A DNA stretch of 64,000 nucleotides from Anaerolineales bacterium. Lineage in GTDB: Bacteria; Chloroflexota; Anaerolineae; Anaerolineales; Villigracilaceae. Positions 45,519 to 54,229 of the stretch are shown in pieces. The translations under genes and the position numbers were made by a program. A model generated the notes under the pieces. That model did no database searches. It was not told the DNA's origin and worked only from the letters and a program-made list of their open reading frames with translations. The stretch covers positions 2,604,001 through 2,668,000 of the forward strand of contig CP129482.1 of NCBI GenBank assembly GCA_030583925.1, in the 5' to 3' direction. How positions within the stretch are numbered: the stretch's first letter is position 1; each line of letters starts with the position of its first letter.

Positions 45519-46493
45519 ATGACAGAAAAAAGTTATCTTGCTCTGATTTGGGAGCAGGGAAAAAAGGACACGAAAGAATATTATCACAAAGACCGCAAAG
45601 GGTGGATTTTCAATATCGGGTCTGCTCTAATCGTAGCCATTATCAGCCCAATAGTATTTGGGGCAATGGGGCTAATAATGGCTAATCAATTAGGGTTATC
45701 TATTCTCGCCGGTCTTATTTCCGGCATACTGTTTTTGGGTTTGTGGTTTTTGATTGTTTTCATATACCATCTAGCAAACGCACCGGCAAGTTTGTTTAGA
45801 GAACAGCAACACGAGTTAGAAAAATATGGTTGGAGCAAAATCGAATTTGAAGAAGTGCCTTACTCTGTTATGAATATATCGGGTTGGGCATTGAAAATCA
45901 CCAACAACAAAAGTTTTGATTTACATCGAATAGAAATACGTTTGACGGAAATCAGAGTCGATCAAAACATTTATAACAAGCCGTCAAAGGTTTATTACTT
46001 TGGAAGTATTGATTATGAAGATGAAAGATTAGTTGACCATTTTGAGACTGATAACAAAGGAATCAAACAGGGAAACGAAAGAAGTTTTGCTATAACTGGC
46101 ATTATCCCGAATTTCCCTGTTCCCGTTCGTAAATTTATGACCTATGCTGAGAGTGACCTGAAACTTCCATTCCCCGATATTTCTGTTCCCCCTCTTCCGC
46201 TCGTAGTAATTGAAATCACAATTGGCGTATATTTGAAAATTGGAGATGAAAAAATCAACCTGCCGCAAAAAATAATGAAACTTGAAGTAACGAAAGATGG
46301 CGCTATACGCATAAGAAATAATGAAGGAGAAACCGTGACCAAGAAATCCCAAAAAGAACCGACAAAGAAAGCCAAAACGCCCAAAGAGGGCATTTTGACC
46401 AAAGACGAGTTTTTGAAGGCATTGGATAAAGTTATCGGGGTCGTGAAGCCGAAGAAATCGCCCTCGAAAGGAAAGTCAAAAACATCGGAGTAA
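45519..46493 (+). CDS. IS passenger gene: membrane protein of unknown function
   Basis: Protein of 324 residues carried inside the IS1595 element; I do not recognise a family. Two adjacent membrane helices (about 30-52 and 58-85, IGSALIVAIISPIVFGAMGL and AGLISGILFLGLWFLIVFI) are followed by a soluble domain (about 95-255) with ITNNKSFDLHRIEIRLTEIR. A Lys-rich tail follows (KKSQKEPTKKAKTPKEG). The gene is visibly AT-richer than the chromosome. A TACAAT box lies eight bases before the ATG, just inside the inverted repeat, so it appears to bring its own promoter. Its 3' end overlaps the transposase gene by 62 bases. Confidence 0.8.
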   Translation: MTEKSYLALIWEQGKKDTKEYYHKDRKGWIFNIGSALIVAIISPIVFGAMGLIMANQLGLSILAGLISGILFLGLWFLIVFIYHLANAPASLFREQQHELEKYGWSKIEFEEVPYSVMNISGWALKITNNKSFDLHRIEIRLTEIRVDQNIYNKPSKVYYFGSIDYEDERLVDHFETDNKGIKQGNERSFAITGIIPNFPVPVRKFMTYAESDLKLPFPDISVPPLPLVVIEITIGVYLKIGDEKINLPQKIMKLEVTKDGAIRIRNNEGETVTKKSQKEPTKKAKTPKEGILTKDEFLKALDKVIGVVKPKKSPSKGKSKTSE

Positions 46494-47334
46494 CGTCGTC
46501 GCGGTGATTGTAGCGGAAGGCGTATTCGTCAAGGTAGTGTTGCAGGTACTTCGCAGAGACCGCATGATAGACGCCTCTAATTCCGTTCTTTGTCTGTGAC
46601 CAGAACCCTTCAATGGTATTCGTATGAGCATTGCCCAAAACGTAAATCTTCTCAGCATGGGGAACGCTGTCATGCTTGTATCCCATCGCTGGCAGGGCAT
46701 TGTAAATGTTGAACTCGTCGGAGTAGACTTGCGTACCCTTTTCGATGTTATTGGCTACAATCGGCATGATGGTATGGCGGCGCACGTTGGCAACTTTGCG
46801 GGCTTCGAGTTTGCCGCCGCGTTGCACCATCCCGAATACAGCAGTTTTGTTTTCAGAACCGCGTCCGCGTGTGCCGCCGCGCATCTTGCCGCCAAAGTAA
46901 GACTCGTCTACTTCCACCTCGCCCATAAATGGATCGAAATCTTCGGAGAGAATATCGCGCACTTCTTTGCACATTCTCCAAGCGGTTTTATAGGTGACAC
47001 CCGTCTCACGTTGAATCTGTTTGGCAGAAATCCCGCCGCGTGTTTGCGCCATGAGGTAAATCACGTAGAACCAAATGGTCAACGGGGTAGGGGACTTGTG
47101 GAACACCGTATTGGCAGTCGGGGAAATGTTGAATCCGCAATGGTCGCACGAGTACGATTTTCTTCCGCTATCGCGGTGAAACAAACTATTCTTACCGCAC
47201 TTCGGGCAATCAATACGCTCAGGGAACTTCTTATAGCGGATGTAATCCAAGCACACGTCATCATTTGGAAACATCTGCTGGAAGTCTTTGAGCGTGAATT
47301 TCATCATCGGCGATTTTTTGGTCTTGGTAGTCAT
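46432..47334 (-). CDS. IS1595-family transposase
   Basis: DDE transposase of 300 residues. The N-terminal zinc ribbon has two CxxC pairs (RIDCPKCGKNSLFHRDSG and YSCDHCGFNISP), followed by the Asn-rich helix region (TVFHKSPTPLTIWFYVIYLM) and QIQRETGVTYKTAWRMCKEV. The catalytic core shows GEVEVDESYFGGK (first Asp), VYSDEFNIYN (second Asp) and HTNTIEGFWS (N/E region), then RYNHRDD. Complete and with no frameshift, so probably active. ATG 47334 has a GGAG site; a TTG 15 bases upstream is an alternative. Confidence 0.94.
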   Translation of the reverse strand: MTTKTKKSPMMKFTLKDFQQMFPNDDVCLDYIRYKKFPERIDCPKCGKNSLFHRDSGRKSYSCDHCGFNISPTANTVFHKSPTPLTIWFYVIYLMAQTRGGISAKQIQRETGVTYKTAWRMCKEVRDILSEDFDPFMGEVEVDESYFGGKMRGGTRGRGSENKTAVFGMVQRGGKLEARKVANVRRHTIMPIVANNIEKGTQVYSDEFNIYNALPAMGYKHDSVPHAEKIYVLGNAHTNTIEGFWSQTKNGIRGVYHAVSAKYLQHYLDEYAFRYNHRDDVTPMFLTFLSRAISSASRPR

Positions 47335-47373
47335 TGTAGGGTTCTCCAATGACCAAAAGTATACCAGATGTTC

Positions 47374-47398
47374 TACCCGATGTCAAGGGATACTCGCC
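47374..47398 (-). repeat. IS1595 right terminal inverted repeat
   Basis: On the minus strand it reads GGCGAGTAT...CATCGGGTA and matches the left end in 21 of 25 bases. Confidence 0.9.
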
Positions 47399-47406
47399 AA
47401 ATTTTA
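47399..47406. repeat. Target-site duplication, right copy (AAATTTTA)
   Basis: Identical to 45466-45473. The duplication runs into TATACAAG, the probable -10 region for the downstream RNase J gene, so the insertion falls in or next to that promoter. Confidence 0.9.
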
Positions 47407-47432
47407 TATACAAGTGAGGATTAAACAATTGT

Positions 47433-49079
47433 ATGGCTAAGCAAGGAAAATTGAAGATTATTCCCCTGGGGGGGCTCGGGGAAGTAGGCAAGAACATGAC
47501 CGCCTACGAATTCCAGAACCAGATTCTGGTCGTTGACGCGGGCATCATGTTCCCCACCAACGATATGATCGGGATCGATTACATCGTCCCCGACTACGAA
47601 TATTTACGCGGCAGGGCGGGCAACGTGGTCGGCATCGTCATCACGCACGGACACGAAGACCACATTGGCGCGATCCATCATCTACTGAACGACATCAATG
47701 TGCCAGTGTACGCGACGCCGCTCACCCTCGGACTGATCGAGGGCAAGTTGGCGCGCAACAATGCGTCGGCAAAAGCCGAATTGACGACAGTGGAAGCCGG
47801 CGGCTCGGTGGAGATCGGACCGTTCAAAGTGGAATTCTTCCACGTCTGCCACTCGATTCCCGACGCGGTGGCGCTGGGCATCACGACTCCCGCTGGGCTC
47901 GTCGTGCACATGAGCGATTTCAAATTCGATCATACGCCTGTGGACGGCTGGCCCACCGACTACGCCAAACTCGCCGAGTTCGCGCGGCGCGGCGTAGATG
48001 TGTTGCTCTCCGATTCGACCAACGCCGAACGCCCAGGCTGGACACCGTCTGAGAAAGTGATCGGTCCCGCGTTCGACAAAGTGTTCGCCGAAGCGCAGGG
48101 ACGCGTCATCGTCGCGACCTTCGCGTCGCTCATCTCGCGCGTCCAGCAGGTGGCAGACGCCGCCGCAAAACACGGACGCAAAATGACTCTCGCGGGTCCG
48201 AGCATGGTGGACAACGTGAAGATCGCACGCAAGTTGGGCTATCTCGACATCCCCGACGATTTACTCGTGCCGATTGACCAAGCATTGAAAATGCAGGATC
48301 ACAAAGTGGCGATCATGTGCACCGGCTCACAGGGCGAACCCTCGTCCATCGTAGGACGGCTCGCCGCCGGGACGAACCGTCAATTCGATTTGAAACAAGG
48401 CGACACGGTTGTGCTGTCGTCGCATCCCATCCCCGGCAACGAAGAGACCATCAGCCGCACGATTAACCGTCTGATGCACCGCGGCGCAGAAGTGATCTAC
48501 GACGCGATCGCGCCGGTGCATGTTTCGGGTCACGCCTCGCAGGAGGAGCAAAAACTGCTCATCAACCTCGTGCAACCGAAACACTTCATTCCGATTCACG
48601 GCGAACTGCGCCACCTCCGACGCCATGCCAAATTGGCAGTCGAGGTCGGCGTTCCCGAAGAGGATGTGGTGGTCGTGGAAAACGGTCAGATCGTTGTGCT
48701 GGCGGGCGGAAACCTCACCCTCGGCGAACGCATCCCCGGCGGTTACGTTTTTGTGGACGGCGACTCGGTCGGCGAAATTGATTTCGGCATCATGCGCGAA
48801 CGCGAGAAACTCGCGCGCAACGGCATCTTCCTCATTGACATCAGCGTGGATAAACTAAGCGGGCGGCTCCTGCACGAGCCGGAGATCATCACACGCGGCT
48901 TCGTCTCACCTGAAGACGCGGAGGAGCTCCTGCCCGAAGTCCGCAATCACATCATGGACGTGGTCAACAACGGCGGCTGGGAAAGCGAAAAAGACATCGC
49001 CAACGCGGTGCGGTCGTATCTTTATGAAGAAACGAAGCGCAGACCAATGGTGCTAGTCACGTTGAGTAGGACGAGATAG
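47433..49079 (+). CDS. rnj: Ribonuclease J
   Basis: RNase J of 548 residues, a metallo-beta-lactamase/beta-CASP 5'-3' exo- and endoribonuclease central to mRNA decay and rRNA processing. It shows the start LKIIPLGGLGEVGKNMTAYE, the zinc motif ITHGHEDHIGAIHH, MSDFKFDHTPVDG, LLSDSTNAERPGWTPSE and the beta-CASP block TGSQGEPSSIVGRLAAG. VHVSGHASQEEQKLLINLVQ and FIPIHGELRHLRRHA follow. Its last codons and stop lie in the palindrome 49066-49092. The IS element ends 34 bp before the ATG; the leader has a GAGGA stretch about 12 bases upstream. Confidence 0.96.
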   Translation: MAKQGKLKIIPLGGLGEVGKNMTAYEFQNQILVVDAGIMFPTNDMIGIDYIVPDYEYLRGRAGNVVGIVITHGHEDHIGAIHHLLNDINVPVYATPLTLGLIEGKLARNNASAKAELTTVEAGGSVEIGPFKVEFFHVCHSIPDAVALGITTPAGLVVHMSDFKFDHTPVDGWPTDYAKLAEFARRGVDVLLSDSTNAERPGWTPSEKVIGPAFDKVFAEAQGRVIVATFASLISRVQQVADAAAKHGRKMTLAGPSMVDNVKIARKLGYLDIPDDLLVPIDQALKMQDHKVAIMCTGSQGEPSSIVGRLAAGTNRQFDLKQGDTVVLSSHPIPGNEETISRTINRLMHRGAEVIYDAIAPVHVSGHASQEEQKLLINLVQPKHFIPIHGELRHLRRHAKLAVEVGVPEEDVVVVENGQIVVLAGGNLTLGERIPGGYVFVDGDSVGEIDFGIMREREKLARNGIFLIDISVDKLSGRLLHEPEIITRGFVSPEDAEELLPEVRNHIMDVVNNGGWESEKDIANAVRSYLYEETKRRPMVLVTLSRTR

Positions 49080-49092
49080 CATCTCGTCCTAC
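49066..49092. repeat. Perfect palindrome GTAGGACGAGAT/ATCTCGTCCTAC
   Basis: Twelve-base arms and a three-base loop at the convergent ends of the RNase J and mutY genes. It supplies the RNase J stop (49077-49079) and the mutY stop (49089-49091). It is a member of the GTAGG family. Confidence 0.88.
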
Positions 49093-50156
49093 AACTTGTT
49101 CGCGATCAGCCGGTCAACTTTTCCCATCGGATACTCGTCCAACTTTTTCAACTCAACCCATTTCAAATTTCCATCCGTTGATGCTTGAATCAACTCGCAC
49201 TGAAATGCGTAGACTGTAACGCTGAAATGCGAATACGCGTGCTCAACCGTTGTCAGCGGATGAACACCCCGCTTCACTCGCAGGGTCAGCCTGTATGCGG
49301 CTCCGACAGCGGACGCTACCCCCTCAGCCGCCTCGCCTGCGACGCGCGCGTTAGGGAATTCCCACATCCCCGCCAGCAATCCCTTTGATGGACGCTTTGC
49401 GAGTAACACGTAACGCAAGTTGGCAACTTGCGCTACGATCACCGCCGCCGCGTGGACATGATGCGGCACCGCCTTCTTCGCAAATTTCACCGGGCGTAAG
49501 TTTTGAGTCCCGCGTTTGCTCGCAAGACAATCCCCTGCCAGCGGACAAACTTCACACCGTGGATTCTTCGGCACGCAAATCATCGCGCCCAAATCCATCA
49601 ACGCCTGGTTGAAGTCTGCCGCCTTGCCCCTCGGCAAATTTGCCCTGGCAAGTTCCCACAATATTTTTTCACCTCTCGCCGAATTGATTGACGCTTTCAC
49701 ATCGAACAACCGCGCGTAGACGCGCTTCAAGTTGCCGTCGAGGGCTGGCTCGTCCATGCCGAAGAGGATCGAAGCGAGCGCGCCCGCCGTATAGCGACCG
49801 ATCCCCGGTAGTTTCCGCAATTCGTCCACATCATGCGGGAGTTTTCCGCCGTGATCTCTCACGACAATCTGCGCGGCTTTGTGAAAATTACGCGCGCGGC
49901 TGTAGTAACCGAGACCCTCCCACGCGTTCAACACCTCGCGCTCGGAGGCTTTCGCCAGCGCGCGCACAGTCGGGAATAATTTCATCCATTTTTTGAAGTA
50001 GGGAATGACCGTCTCCACCCGCGTTTGTTGGAGCATAATTTCGGAGACCCACACCGCGTACGCGCTGCGATGCCCGCGCCACGGGAGAGTCCGTTGATGA
50101 TTGCGATACCAGTTCAAAAGGCGCGAAGCGAGGCGGGGCTTCTTCAAGGCTGGCAT
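49089..50156 (-). CDS. mutY: A/G-specific adenine glycosylase MutY
   Basis: DNA repair glycosylase of 355 residues that removes adenine mispaired with 8-oxoguanine. It shows SEIMLQQTRVETVIPYF (catalytic Glu), the helix-hairpin-helix LPGIGRYTAGALAS with LDGNLKRVYARL (catalytic Asp), and the 4Fe-4S ligands in CVPKNPRCEVCPLAGDC. A C-terminal MutT-like domain follows (about 230-355, VLLAKRPSKGLLAGMWEFPN). The ATG overlaps the upstream glycosyltransferase gene by 13 bases. The stop lies in the palindrome shared with the RNase J gene. Confidence 0.95.
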   Translation of the reverse strand: MPALKKPRLASRLLNWYRNHQRTLPWRGHRSAYAVWVSEIMLQQTRVETVIPYFKKWMKLFPTVRALAKASEREVLNAWEGLGYYSRARNFHKAAQIVVRDHGGKLPHDVDELRKLPGIGRYTAGALASILFGMDEPALDGNLKRVYARLFDVKASINSARGEKILWELARANLPRGKAADFNQALMDLGAMICVPKNPRCEVCPLAGDCLASKRGTQNLRPVKFAKKAVPHHVHAAAVIVAQVANLRYVLLAKRPSKGLLAGMWEFPNARVAGEAAEGVASAVGAAYRLTLRVKRGVHPLTTVEHAYSHFSVTVYAFQCELIQASTDGNLKWVELKKLDEYPMGKVDRLIANKL

Positions 50157-52513
50157 GGAGCGAGTACATCTTCGGTTTGGTAGGATTCGTTCAATTCAGG
50201 GAAATAGATCAAGCGCGCTTCGAGATAATCTTTCTGCCGACATCCAAGCACGATCACATCCGCGCCGTGAGTCAATTTGATGGGCGAATCTGCTGGGAAA
50301 ATCACGCTCTCTGCCCTATCATTCAGCACAATGAACCCGAATCGCGAAAAATCGCGAGCCTTATAAATCAGCCACGGAGTAGTGGAAAAAATTCCATCGT
50401 TGCGGCGGAAGAAGCGCGGATAAAGCAATCTGCCCTCGATGATCTGAGCGTCAGGCTGAGACAAAAATTCCGCTGCCGCTGAATCATGAGCAATAACTTG
50501 CTGCGTCAACTGTTCGGCAGATGAGATGTATCTCGATTGGGCAAATCCCTGCGCAAGCCATGGGAGCGCGCCGATCACGATGAACGCGGCAACGATTATT
50601 TTGGAGTTCGGAAGTTGGTTTCCTTTTTCTCGAACGGCAAGCCGTTCGACTCCAAAATTTGCGCCGAAGAGTTGAGAAACCCAAGCCAAAATTTCGATTG
50701 CGCCGACGCCGAAATAAAAATAAACGACCCAATCCACCGGCAGGTTGTAGCGCCACGAGGAAAAGCGCGAGATGCCGTTGGCAAGCGCGTACCCCACATT
50801 GAACGCCAGCGGAGTCAAGCCGACCCACTTGAATCGACTCCACGCCGCGCCGACGCCGATTCCGATGACGGCGAGATAAAGGATCACCAGCGCAAGGTTG
50901 TACCACTCGAGGCGTCCATCCCATTCGATCCAATACAAATTGACTGGCGCGCGCAATCCGTTGAACGGCTCGATGAGCGGCAAAGATAACAATCCGCCGA
51001 TCTCGGTGTTGAGGAAATGATTGGTAACAAAGCCAGCGACGAAGCCCGGGTTTTCCAGCGTGAACGTGAGGAGGCGGTTGCCCAAACTTTCCGATTCAAA
51101 ATCGAACTGGCTGATGTCGAGATTCCCTTCAAAGGAATATTGCGAGTAAATGACCGCCATCTGCGAAGGATCGTCAAAGGCGAATTGCCCAACGACCTTG
51201 TAGTTGTGAATTAACCACGGCATGATCGTCGCGGACATCACCAAGCCGAAGGCGACGCAGGCGATGAGCCAATCTTTCCATTTCCTTTTATAAACAAACC
51301 ACGCCAGAATAAAAACGAACGGCAAAATGATTAACGATTGCGTTCTCAGCAATAGCAACAACCCGAACGCGCCGCCCGCAACGACCGCCGATTTCGTATC
51401 GCGGCGTTCCAGCCAATGCATTACGACAAGACAAACAAATGCGATTCCCATCGCCGTCGCAAAATCGGTGACGAACATTTTAGCGCTTGCCGTGCGCGTG
51501 TTCGAGGAGATCCACAGCGTGGTCAACTCACGGAAGATGGCGAAGAGGGCAACGGTCACGCCAGCGGCGCGGGAGTGGAGTTTCGTTCCCAGCCAGTACA
51601 ACGCAACGGGGAATAATGCAAAGACAAGTGTCTGCGCGGCGATGACTTTGACGTAATCCTGCCCGAAGAGGAAATGAAGCGCGGCGAGGAAGGTCACATA
51701 CAATGGACGCGGAGGGATACCACCGAGATAGTCCGTGCCGATGAGCAAGGATTGGGAGAGGTAATCGTAGAAGCCCGCGTCCGAATACGGGAATGGGGTT
51801 GTGTATGGCGGCGTGATGGGCGCGTAGAAACTGTTTTTGAGGGAGTCAATCGGAACGGAAAGCCAGAGAGCGGAGGCGGTGAGGTAGATGGAGAAGGGCA
51901 ATAAGAAATTGAGAATTGGAGAATTGGAGAATTTGAAGTTGAGGAAGGCTGCGCCGAGGAGGATGGCGAGGGCGAATTGCCAGCCGAGGATGGCTACGTC
52001 GGGTTCGCCCCAGTAGGCGTCGTCTTTGGTGATGCCGAGTTTGGTGAGGGAGACGAAGAGGAGGATTACAAGCAGAAGGCAGAAAGCAGAGAGAGAGGCG
52101 ATGAAGACGGGTCTGTTTTGTTTCAGCGAGTCGAGGTGAAATCCGTTTTTGAGGATGAGGAGGTAGAGCGTGAATTGAATCGAGAGGACGAGCAGGTACC
52201 ACAACAGCGGGCTGAGACGCGTGTAAAGCGGAAGCAGGGCGTCGGGGTTGAGATAACGCAGAAGGAACAGCAACAGGCTGAACGTCAGAGAGAGAAGCGC
52301 AGATAAAAGTGTGGGAAGAGGTCGAACGAGGCGATTAAGCTGGGGAGGGCGAAAGCCCATCCATGCAAAAATCAAAATAAAAGAAAAAAGGATCGTGAGC
52401 AACCCAAGGCGCGCGAGCGAAACGCTTCCGCCTTCGGAGGGAATCAAAAGGAGCGCGACCATCGCGACCGCGCCCTCGATTGAGCAGAGAAAATAAAACC
52501 AACGCGAGTTCAT
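50144..52513 (-). CDS. GT-C type membrane glycosyltransferase-like protein
   Basis: Membrane protein of 789 residues with about 15-18 helices, resembling the dolichyl-phosphate-mannose or ArnT (GT39/GT83) class. The acidic loop near residues 245-270 (PYSDAGFYDYLSQSLLIGTD) is a candidate for the conserved catalytic acidic region. The large C-terminal part is soluble-like and rich in aromatic residues. It would transfer a sugar from a lipid carrier outside the membrane; this is inference. The segment FLNFKFSNSPILNF is encoded by AATTGGAG repeat units, so the repeat has entered the coding frame. It overlaps mutY by 13 bases. Confidence 0.78.
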   Translation of the reverse strand: MNSRWFYFLCSIEGAVAMVALLLIPSEGGSVSLARLGLLTILFSFILIFAWMGFRPPQLNRLVRPLPTLLSALLSLTFSLLLFLLRYLNPDALLPLYTRLSPLLWYLLVLSIQFTLYLLILKNGFHLDSLKQNRPVFIASLSAFCLLLVILLFVSLTKLGITKDDAYWGEPDVAILGWQFALAILLGAAFLNFKFSNSPILNFLLPFSIYLTASALWLSVPIDSLKNSFYAPITPPYTTPFPYSDAGFYDYLSQSLLIGTDYLGGIPPRPLYVTFLAALHFLFGQDYVKVIAAQTLVFALFPVALYWLGTKLHSRAAGVTVALFAIFRELTTLWISSNTRTASAKMFVTDFATAMGIAFVCLVVMHWLERRDTKSAVVAGGAFGLLLLLRTQSLIILPFVFILAWFVYKRKWKDWLIACVAFGLVMSATIMPWLIHNYKVVGQFAFDDPSQMAVIYSQYSFEGNLDISQFDFESESLGNRLLTFTLENPGFVAGFVTNHFLNTEIGGLLSLPLIEPFNGLRAPVNLYWIEWDGRLEWYNLALVILYLAVIGIGVGAAWSRFKWVGLTPLAFNVGYALANGISRFSSWRYNLPVDWVVYFYFGVGAIEILAWVSQLFGANFGVERLAVREKGNQLPNSKIIVAAFIVIGALPWLAQGFAQSRYISSAEQLTQQVIAHDSAAAEFLSQPDAQIIEGRLLYPRFFRRNDGIFSTTPWLIYKARDFSRFGFIVLNDRAESVIFPADSPIKLTHGADVIVLGCRQKDYLEARLIYFPELNESYQTEDVLAPCQP
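51907..51935. repeat. AATTGGAG octamer repeats inside the glycosyltransferase gene
   Basis: About four tandem units (AATTGAG, AATTGGAG twice, AATTTGAA) in frame within the membrane-protein gene. The same unit forms the array at 63511-63694. Confidence 0.7.
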
Positions 52514-52831
52514 TTAATTGTTCGGGGAATAAAACTGAAATCCTCCGCGCGCGGGCACGACTTTGTATGAAAAATTTTTGACGTACCCGAAGAGGCGGTC
52601 TTGCAAGATACCCCAGTCGTTGGAGTTGAGGATCTGCCGCGCTTGCATTGCGTCGGGCGCGAGTAAGCCGACTTGGATCTGCGGATAGGAGCCATAGATC
52701 GTCGCCCACGCTTCGGCAGGTTGTAAGCCGAGGCGTTGCACGCCGGGGATGAATTCGCCGATGATGAATTCGAAATATTCCTGGTCGCGTTCACCGGCGA
52801 TGTCCCATGTCATCAACACTTTGACTGCCAT
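52514..52831 (-). CDS. Small conserved-looking protein, unknown function
   Basis: Protein of 105 residues, cytoplasmic. The sequence MAVKVLMTWDIAGERDQEYF and EFIIGEFIPGVQRLGLQPAE suggests a dimeric alpha/beta-barrel-like (ferredoxin-like) fold, often binding small molecules or heme. This fold guess is weak. Its TAA stop is followed immediately by the ATG of the downstream glycosyltransferase gene (TAAATG), so the two are co-translated. Confidence 0.7.
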   Translation of the reverse strand: MAVKVLMTWDIAGERDQEYFEFIIGEFIPGVQRLGLQPAEAWATIYGSYPQIQVGLLAPDAMQARQILNSNDWGILQDRLFGYVKNFSYKVVPARGGFQFYSPNN

Positions 52832-52933
52832 TGGTTTATTTACCTTGCGTTGCCACAGAGTACACAGAGAACATTGAGTTTTTAAATTCTTTTCTCAGAA
52901 TTTCTGCGATCTCAGTGGCTAAAAAGATAGGGA

Positions 52934-53590
52934 TCATCCGCTGGTTTGATAATCCAACACGACAACGTGGGTTTCATCGGGCAGACCGGAACGCGTCACT
53001 TTCAGGGACGGCTGACTCTCCTGCTTCGACAATCCCATCTCTTTGATGAACTTGTTGAGCGAGTCGAGCGAGAGTTTGACGGCGGGCGTCGAATAGTGCA
53101 TCGGCACGACGATGTTCGGTTCGATCAGGCTGATGACCTCCGCCGCTTTTGCCGCGTTCAAGCCGCCTCCCCCACCGACAGGGACCAGCGCGACGTTGAT
53201 CGTGCCGAGCGATTCGATCTCGGATTGGGTCGGGGTTTGTTTGAGGTCGCCGAGGTGCGCGACAGTGATGCCGTCGTAGTCGAACACGTAGATCGTGTTG
53301 CTTGAAGAGCCTTTACCCTTCTTTTTTGCCCCGCCGCCGTCGGTTGAAACTCCGGTGACAAAGACGCCGCCGATCTCGAACTCGCCCGCGCCGTCAATGA
53401 CGTGCGAGGCGCCTTTGACCGCGTCCGTGTTGTTGTGACCGGGCGCGTCGTGGCTGACGGTGACAATGTCCGCTTTGAGTTTGAGCGCCGAGTAGCCGAT
53501 GGATTTGTTGTCGAATGGATCCGTCACCACTGTCGCATAATTGCGCTCGGTGAGACGGAAACAGGAATGTCCGTACCAGGTGATTTCCAT
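52934..53590 (-). CDS. MBL-fold (metallo-beta-lactamase superfamily) protein
   Basis: Protein of 218 residues with the beta-lactamase fold (Lactamase_B_3 type): ITWYGHSCFRLTERNYATVV, the shortened zinc motif VTVSHDAPGHNN in place of HxHxDH, VFDYDGITVAHLGDLKQ, VPVGGGGGLNAAKAAEV and VPMHYSTP. The altered metal site resembles the UPF0173-like group of these bacteria. A hydrolase function is likely but the substrate is unknown. A GGAGG site and a TATAAT further upstream precede the ATG at 53590. The last two codons lie close to a convergent gap. Confidence 0.85.
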   Translation of the reverse strand: MEITWYGHSCFRLTERNYATVVTDPFDNKSIGYSALKLKADIVTVSHDAPGHNNTDAVKGASHVIDGAGEFEIGGVFVTGVSTDGGGAKKKGKGSSSNTIYVFDYDGITVAHLGDLKQTPTQSEIESLGTINVALVPVGGGGGLNAAKAAEVISLIEPNIVVPMHYSTPAVKLSLDSLNKFIKEMGLSKQESQPSLKVTRSGLPDETHVVVLDYQTSG

Positions 53591-53656
53591 GTATGAGTGA
53601 GCCTCCGAGGGGGAATTATAACCGACGCGAGAGACTCGACAGCTATCGCGCCAAAT

Positions 53657-54031
53657 CTACCTATAATCCGTTGCGCTGTTTTTGTCGATTGCATGGAGGA
53701 TAGCTAATACCACGCTGTCAATATCCTTCATCACATCGTTGTTCCAAAAACGAATGACTTTGTAGCCCAGCGATTCCAAATATTTTGTTCGTTCTTCATC
53801 GTATTCTTCCTGTTCCAGGTGTTGACTGCCATCGAGTTCAATGACAAGCTTCTTTTCGATGCAGGCAAAGTCGGGGATGTAGTTACCAATGGCGTGTTGC
53901 CTGCGGAAATTCACGCCCAAGTTGTCGTTACGGATGACTGACCAGAGTTTGCGCTCGGCGAGGGTGAGTTCTTTGCGGAGTTTGATGGCGCGGGTTCTGG
54001 TTTTCGAGTTACTTCTGGGCGGGCGTGGCAT
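53657..54031 (-). CDS. DUF559 endonuclease-domain protein
   Basis: Protein of 124 residues with the Vsr-like restriction-endonuclease fold of DUF559. It shows LRKELTLAERKLWSVIRN, FRRQHAIGNYIPDFACIEKK, LVIELDGSQHLEQEEYDEER and LESLGYKVIRFWNNDVM. The D-x-E/D-G-x-Q-H pattern is the conserved catalytic-like core. These small proteins occur scattered in many genomes, sometimes with mobile DNA, and their role is unclear. The flanking 54047-54200 region is full of palindromic repeats. Confidence 0.9.
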   Translation of the reverse strand: MPRPPRSNSKTRTRAIKLRKELTLAERKLWSVIRNDNLGVNFRRQHAIGNYIPDFACIEKKLVIELDGSQHLEQEEYDEERTKYLESLGYKVIRFWNNDVMKDIDSVVLAILHAIDKNSATDYR

Positions 54032-54046
54032 TTAGCCCCTCCCTAG

Positions 54047-54089
54047 CCCTCCCCAATTGCGACGGAGAGCACGTCGAAATTGGGGAGGG
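54047..54089. repeat. CTCCCCAATT hairpin, first copy
   Basis: CCCTCCCCAATTGCGACG pairs imperfectly with CGTCGAAATTGGGGAGGG around a short loop. It is related to the hairpin at 54158-54200 by sequence, so this is a repeated palindromic element of REP/MITE size. Confidence 0.75.
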
Positions 54090-54157
54090 GATAATTGCAT
54101 TTGAAATAGAAATTTGGAAGCATTTGTTGTTTTCATAATAAATTTCAATCCTCCGGT

Positions 54158-54200
54158 TCTCCCCCAAATTCGACAGCATTATCGTCGCATTTGGGGGAGA
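54158..54200. repeat. CTCCCCCAAATT hairpin, second copy
   Basis: TCTCCCCCAAATTCGAC pairs imperfectly with GTCGCATTTGGGGGAGA around an eight-base loop. It shares the CTCCCC(C)AA(A)TT...CGAC core with the first copy. Confidence 0.75.
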
Positions 54201-54229
54201 TGTCCGAAGGACAGAGGGGGCTGATACCA

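Larger units (their letters stand above)
45474..47398. mobile_element. IS1595-family insertion sequence with passenger gene (complete)
   Basis: A 1,925-bp element defined by 25-bp terminal inverted repeats (45474-45498 and 47374-47398; 21 of 25 positions match) and flanked by the perfect 8-bp duplication AAATTTTA. It contains a minus-strand IS1595 transposase with N-terminal zinc ribbon and a convergent plus-strand passenger gene for an unknown membrane protein. The intact ends and exact target duplication indicate a recent insertion. It lies between the candidate small RNA at 45335-45439 and the RNase J gene, whose ATG is 34 bp from the right end. Confidence 0.93.
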
